Origin: an uncultured Clostridia bacterium | Lineage (GTDB): Bacteria; Bacillota; Clostridia; Christensenellales; Aristaeellaceae | Length of the DNA stretch: 7,198 bases | Direction of reading: 5' to 3' | Assembly: GCA_937874275.1 (NCBI GenBank) | Contig: CALNAU010000165.1 | Location: 1 to 7,198 of the forward strand | Shown here: piece after piece, positions 5,868 to 7,198 of the stretch | Numbering within the stretch: position 1 is the stretch's first letter | Layout: each line of letters begins with the position of its first letter | Translations under genes and position numbers: made by a program | Notes under the pieces: generated by a model | Databases searched by the model: none | Seen by the model: the letters and a program-made list of their open reading frames with translations, nothing else | Told to the model about the DNA's origin: nothing

Positions 5868-6854
5868 ATACAGCAAGATTTGTTTGACCGGGCATCCGGC
5901 AGAGCGCGGCGCACCACCACCATCGCCTTGGTGCTGGTGATTGTCGGCGTGTTGGGCATCATCTTTACCATCATGCAGCACCGTAAGGCCGCCGATGATG
6001 TGCATCCCTTCGTGAGCTTGGAGGACAGCCAGGGCAAGGTGGTCACCCTGAACCTGCACTGGGTGGATACCAACCTGGCGGAGGACACCAAGAACAACCG
6101 CTGGTATCACTTCGCCCAGACCACCGATGGGCAGGACCTGGTGCTGGATACCGGGCGCGAGACCCATGACGAAATCAACAACATGATGAGCGCCGACCCC
6201 CGGCAGGAGAAGCTCAAAACCGAGCCGTTTACCTATACGGGCTATGTGCAGTCAACCGACAGCGAGCTGCGCCCCTACATCAGCGAGCGGTGGCTGGCCT
6301 ATGAGGACAGCAAGGACCCCACGCTGAGCAACACCGATCCGCGCATGCGCTACATGGTGACCGAGGGCAAAACAGCCCCCACGCCCTGGTGGCCCTACCT
6401 GCTGATTGCGGCAGGAGCCATTGGCCTGTTTATGCTGTTCGCCGCCTTGGTCACCCAGCGCTCGGTGAAGCGCGGGCGCGAGGAAGTGGCCGCTGTATTC
6501 CCCGAGATGACGGACTTTACCCAACTGGAGACCGGCGCCCAACTGCATATCCCGGAATTGAACCTGCGCATCTATGAGCCGCTGCTGATCTCCGAGCAGG
6601 GCGTGGTGGTAACGGCCGACCTGCGCAACGCGGGCTGGATGTTTGTGCAACATGTGCGGCAGCGCTACACTACCGGCCACTACCTGCAAACCCATATGCT
6701 GGACAAAAAGGTGAAAACCATGACACTGCCCGGCAAGAAAAAGAGCATCGAGCAGCAGATTGAGCCCCTATGGGACTACCTGGCGCAGCATCACCCGGAC
6801 ATCCAGCTGGGCTATGCCAAGGAGCAGCGAGTGGCCTACAAGCAGCGGCTGTAA
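5868..6854 (+). CDS. Unrecognised two-segment membrane protein
   Basis: I do not recognise a named family. Read from ATA at 5868 the product is 328 residues. A basic N-terminus (GRARR, 11-15) is followed by a hydrophobic segment at about 18-36. A polar, acidic domain of about 140 residues follows, rich in W and Y (HWVDTN, RWYHF, ERWLAYED). A second membrane segment lies at about 176-196, followed by basic QRSVKRGR. The tail of about 130 residues contains a LHIPELNLRIYEPLLISEQGVVV stretch and a lysine-rich part near 280-293. Positive charges suggest both ends are cytoplasmic and the middle domain is outside. No cysteines, nucleotide-binding loop or enzyme motif was seen. The start is uncertain: besides ATA, in-frame TTG 5787, GTG 5811, GTG 5826 and TTG 5880 are possible. 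The frame upstream of 5787 crosses parS and hisIE and is not coding. The gene follows hisIE in the same direction and may be co-transcribed, but nothing links it to histidine synthesis. Confidence 0.8.
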   Translation: MQQDLFDRASGRARRTTTIALVLVIVGVLGIIFTIMQHRKAADDVHPFVSLEDSQGKVVTLNLHWVDTNLAEDTKNNRWYHFAQTTDGQDLVLDTGRETHDEINNMMSADPRQEKLKTEPFTYTGYVQSTDSELRPYISERWLAYEDSKDPTLSNTDPRMRYMVTEGKTAPTPWWPYLLIAAGAIGLFMLFAALVTQRSVKRGREEVAAVFPEMTDFTQLETGAQLHIPELNLRIYEPLLISEQGVVVTADLRNAGWMFVQHVRQRYTTGHYLQTHMLDKKVKTMTLPGKKKSIEQQIEPLWDYLAQHHPDIQLGYAKEQRVAYKQRL

Positions 6855-6875
6855 ACCGACAGCAGGAATCCAATG

Positions 6876-6901
6876 AGAGGTGCCTCGCGCGCCTCTTTTT
6901 T
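6876..6901 (+). terminator. Rho-independent terminator
   Basis: AGAGGTGC (6876-6883) pairs with GCGCCTCT (6889-6896) through eight pairs including one G-U, closing a five-base loop CTCGC. A run of six T follows at 6896-6901. It begins 22 bases after the stop of the membrane-protein gene and would end its transcript, and any read-through from the his operon. An ATG at 6873 overlaps this hairpin and is therefore an unlikely start for the next gene. Confidence 0.88.
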
Positions 6902-6959
6902 GCTGCGCGAATATGGTTTGATGTGGGCGGTGACGCATGGTGATGGGGGAGCGATGGGG

Positions 6960-7187
6960 ATGAAACGACGGCGATTGCGGGCGTTTTTGTTGGCGCTGTG
7001 CCTGATGCTGGTGCTTGGCCAAAGCGGCCGGGCGGCGCAGGTGGGCACGGCGCGCTTTCCCATACTGGGCAAGGATTATGCCTGGGCCATTCCCTTTGAC
7101 GACAACATGCTGACGCAGGATGGCACGAAGTACCATCAGCCGCTTGACCTGCCCCCCGATCCTTGTGCCAGTTTCAGAGTTAGTTGA
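6960..7187 (+). pseudogene. Secreted or exported protein with signal peptide, probably truncated
   Basis: The best start is ATG at 6960, with GGGGGAG at 6945-6951 eight bases upstream; in-frame ATGs at 6873, 6921 and 6954 are less likely. The product would be 75 residues: MKRRRLR, a hydrophobic core AFLLALCLMLVLG, then QSGRAAQVG with a plausible signal-peptidase site after GRAA. The exported part reads TARFPILGKDYAWAIPFDDN and so on, and matches nothing I can name. The last codons (after about PLDLPPDP) run into AT-rich sequence unlike the rest of the gene and end at TGA 7185-7187. This suggests the original, longer gene was cut by an insertion or rearrangement. A genuine 75-residue secreted protein remains possible. 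It lies beyond the terminator, so it is a separate transcription unit. No convincing promoter was found between 6902 and 6944. Confidence 0.5.
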
Positions 7188-7198
7188 GATATAATCAA
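7161..7198. mobile_element. Possible left edge of an inserted element (incomplete)
   Basis: The last 38 bases are about 37% GC (14 of 38), against a window that is clearly above 60%. The change is abrupt after CCCCCCGAT near 7160. A TGTGCCAGTTTC-type start, a stop codon that ends the interrupted reading frame, and a perfect TATAAT at 7190-7195 would fit the terminus and internal promoter of an insertion sequence. No transposase or partner repeat is in the window, so the family cannot be given and a simple gene end is the alternative. Confidence 0.3.
7190..7195 (+). promoter_or_regulatory. Perfect -10 hexamer TATAAT at the right edge
   Basis: TATAAT is an exact consensus -10 box. The nearest TTG-type -35 candidate (TTGTGC, 7163-7168) is 21 bases upstream, too far for a standard promoter, so activity is uncertain. 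It would drive transcription out of the window to the right, possibly of a gene carried by the inserted segment. Confidence 0.3.

Noticed and set aside
6873..6959. ATG at 6873 as the start of the last gene
   Set aside because: It sits at the foot of the terminator hairpin and lacks a suitable ribosome site. The signal-peptide start at 6960 fits better.

Overview
The window is an accessory-poor, GC-rich chromosomal segment dominated by a histidine biosynthesis operon, read entirely on the + strand. The organism is most likely a high-GC member of the Clostridia (Firmicutes), possibly a gut lineage. This is inferred from the gene order hisG-D-C-B-H-A-F-IE, the short-form HisG C-terminus, the single-domain HisB, the fused HisIE, the strong GGAGG-type ribosome binding sites, and a ParB-binding parS site of the Bacillus/Clostridium consensus. 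The species cannot be named from the sequence.

Positions 1-5724 hold the operon: the last codons of hisG, then complete hisD, hisC, hisB, hisH, hisA, hisF and hisIE. From hisG to hisF every junction is a 4-base stop/start overlap (GTGA, ATGA four times, TTGA). hisF and hisIE overlap by 26 bases. This suggests one polycistronic mRNA with tight translational coupling. HisG and HisIE carry out the first three chemical steps (HisE and HisI are steps 2 and 3). HisA isomerises ProFAR, HisH-HisF forms IGP and AICAR, and HisB, HisC and HisD complete most of the rest. The histidinol-phosphate phosphatase and the HisZ partner expected for a short HisG are not in the window. All key catalytic residues checked are present, so the pathway genes look functional.

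Positions 5725-5867 form a short but dense intergenic region. It holds an exact 16-bp palindromic parS site, a second perfect 12-bp palindrome that contains an ATG immediately followed by TAA, a TATACT -10-like box, a GC-rich hairpin and an AGGAGG ribosome binding site. That site is followed at normal spacing by ATA rather than a standard start codon.

Positions 5868-6854 encode an unrecognised protein with two predicted membrane segments, closed by a clear Rho-independent terminator at 6876-6901. A new gene with a signal peptide starts at about 6960. It appears to be cut short near 7161, where base composition drops abruptly to about 37% GC and a perfect TATAAT appears. This looks like the edge of an inserted element running off the window, although that is not proven.

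No CRISPR array, tRNA or rRNA was seen. The most noteworthy items are the parS site directly behind the his operon, the start-codon problem of the membrane-protein gene, and the abrupt break at the right edge.
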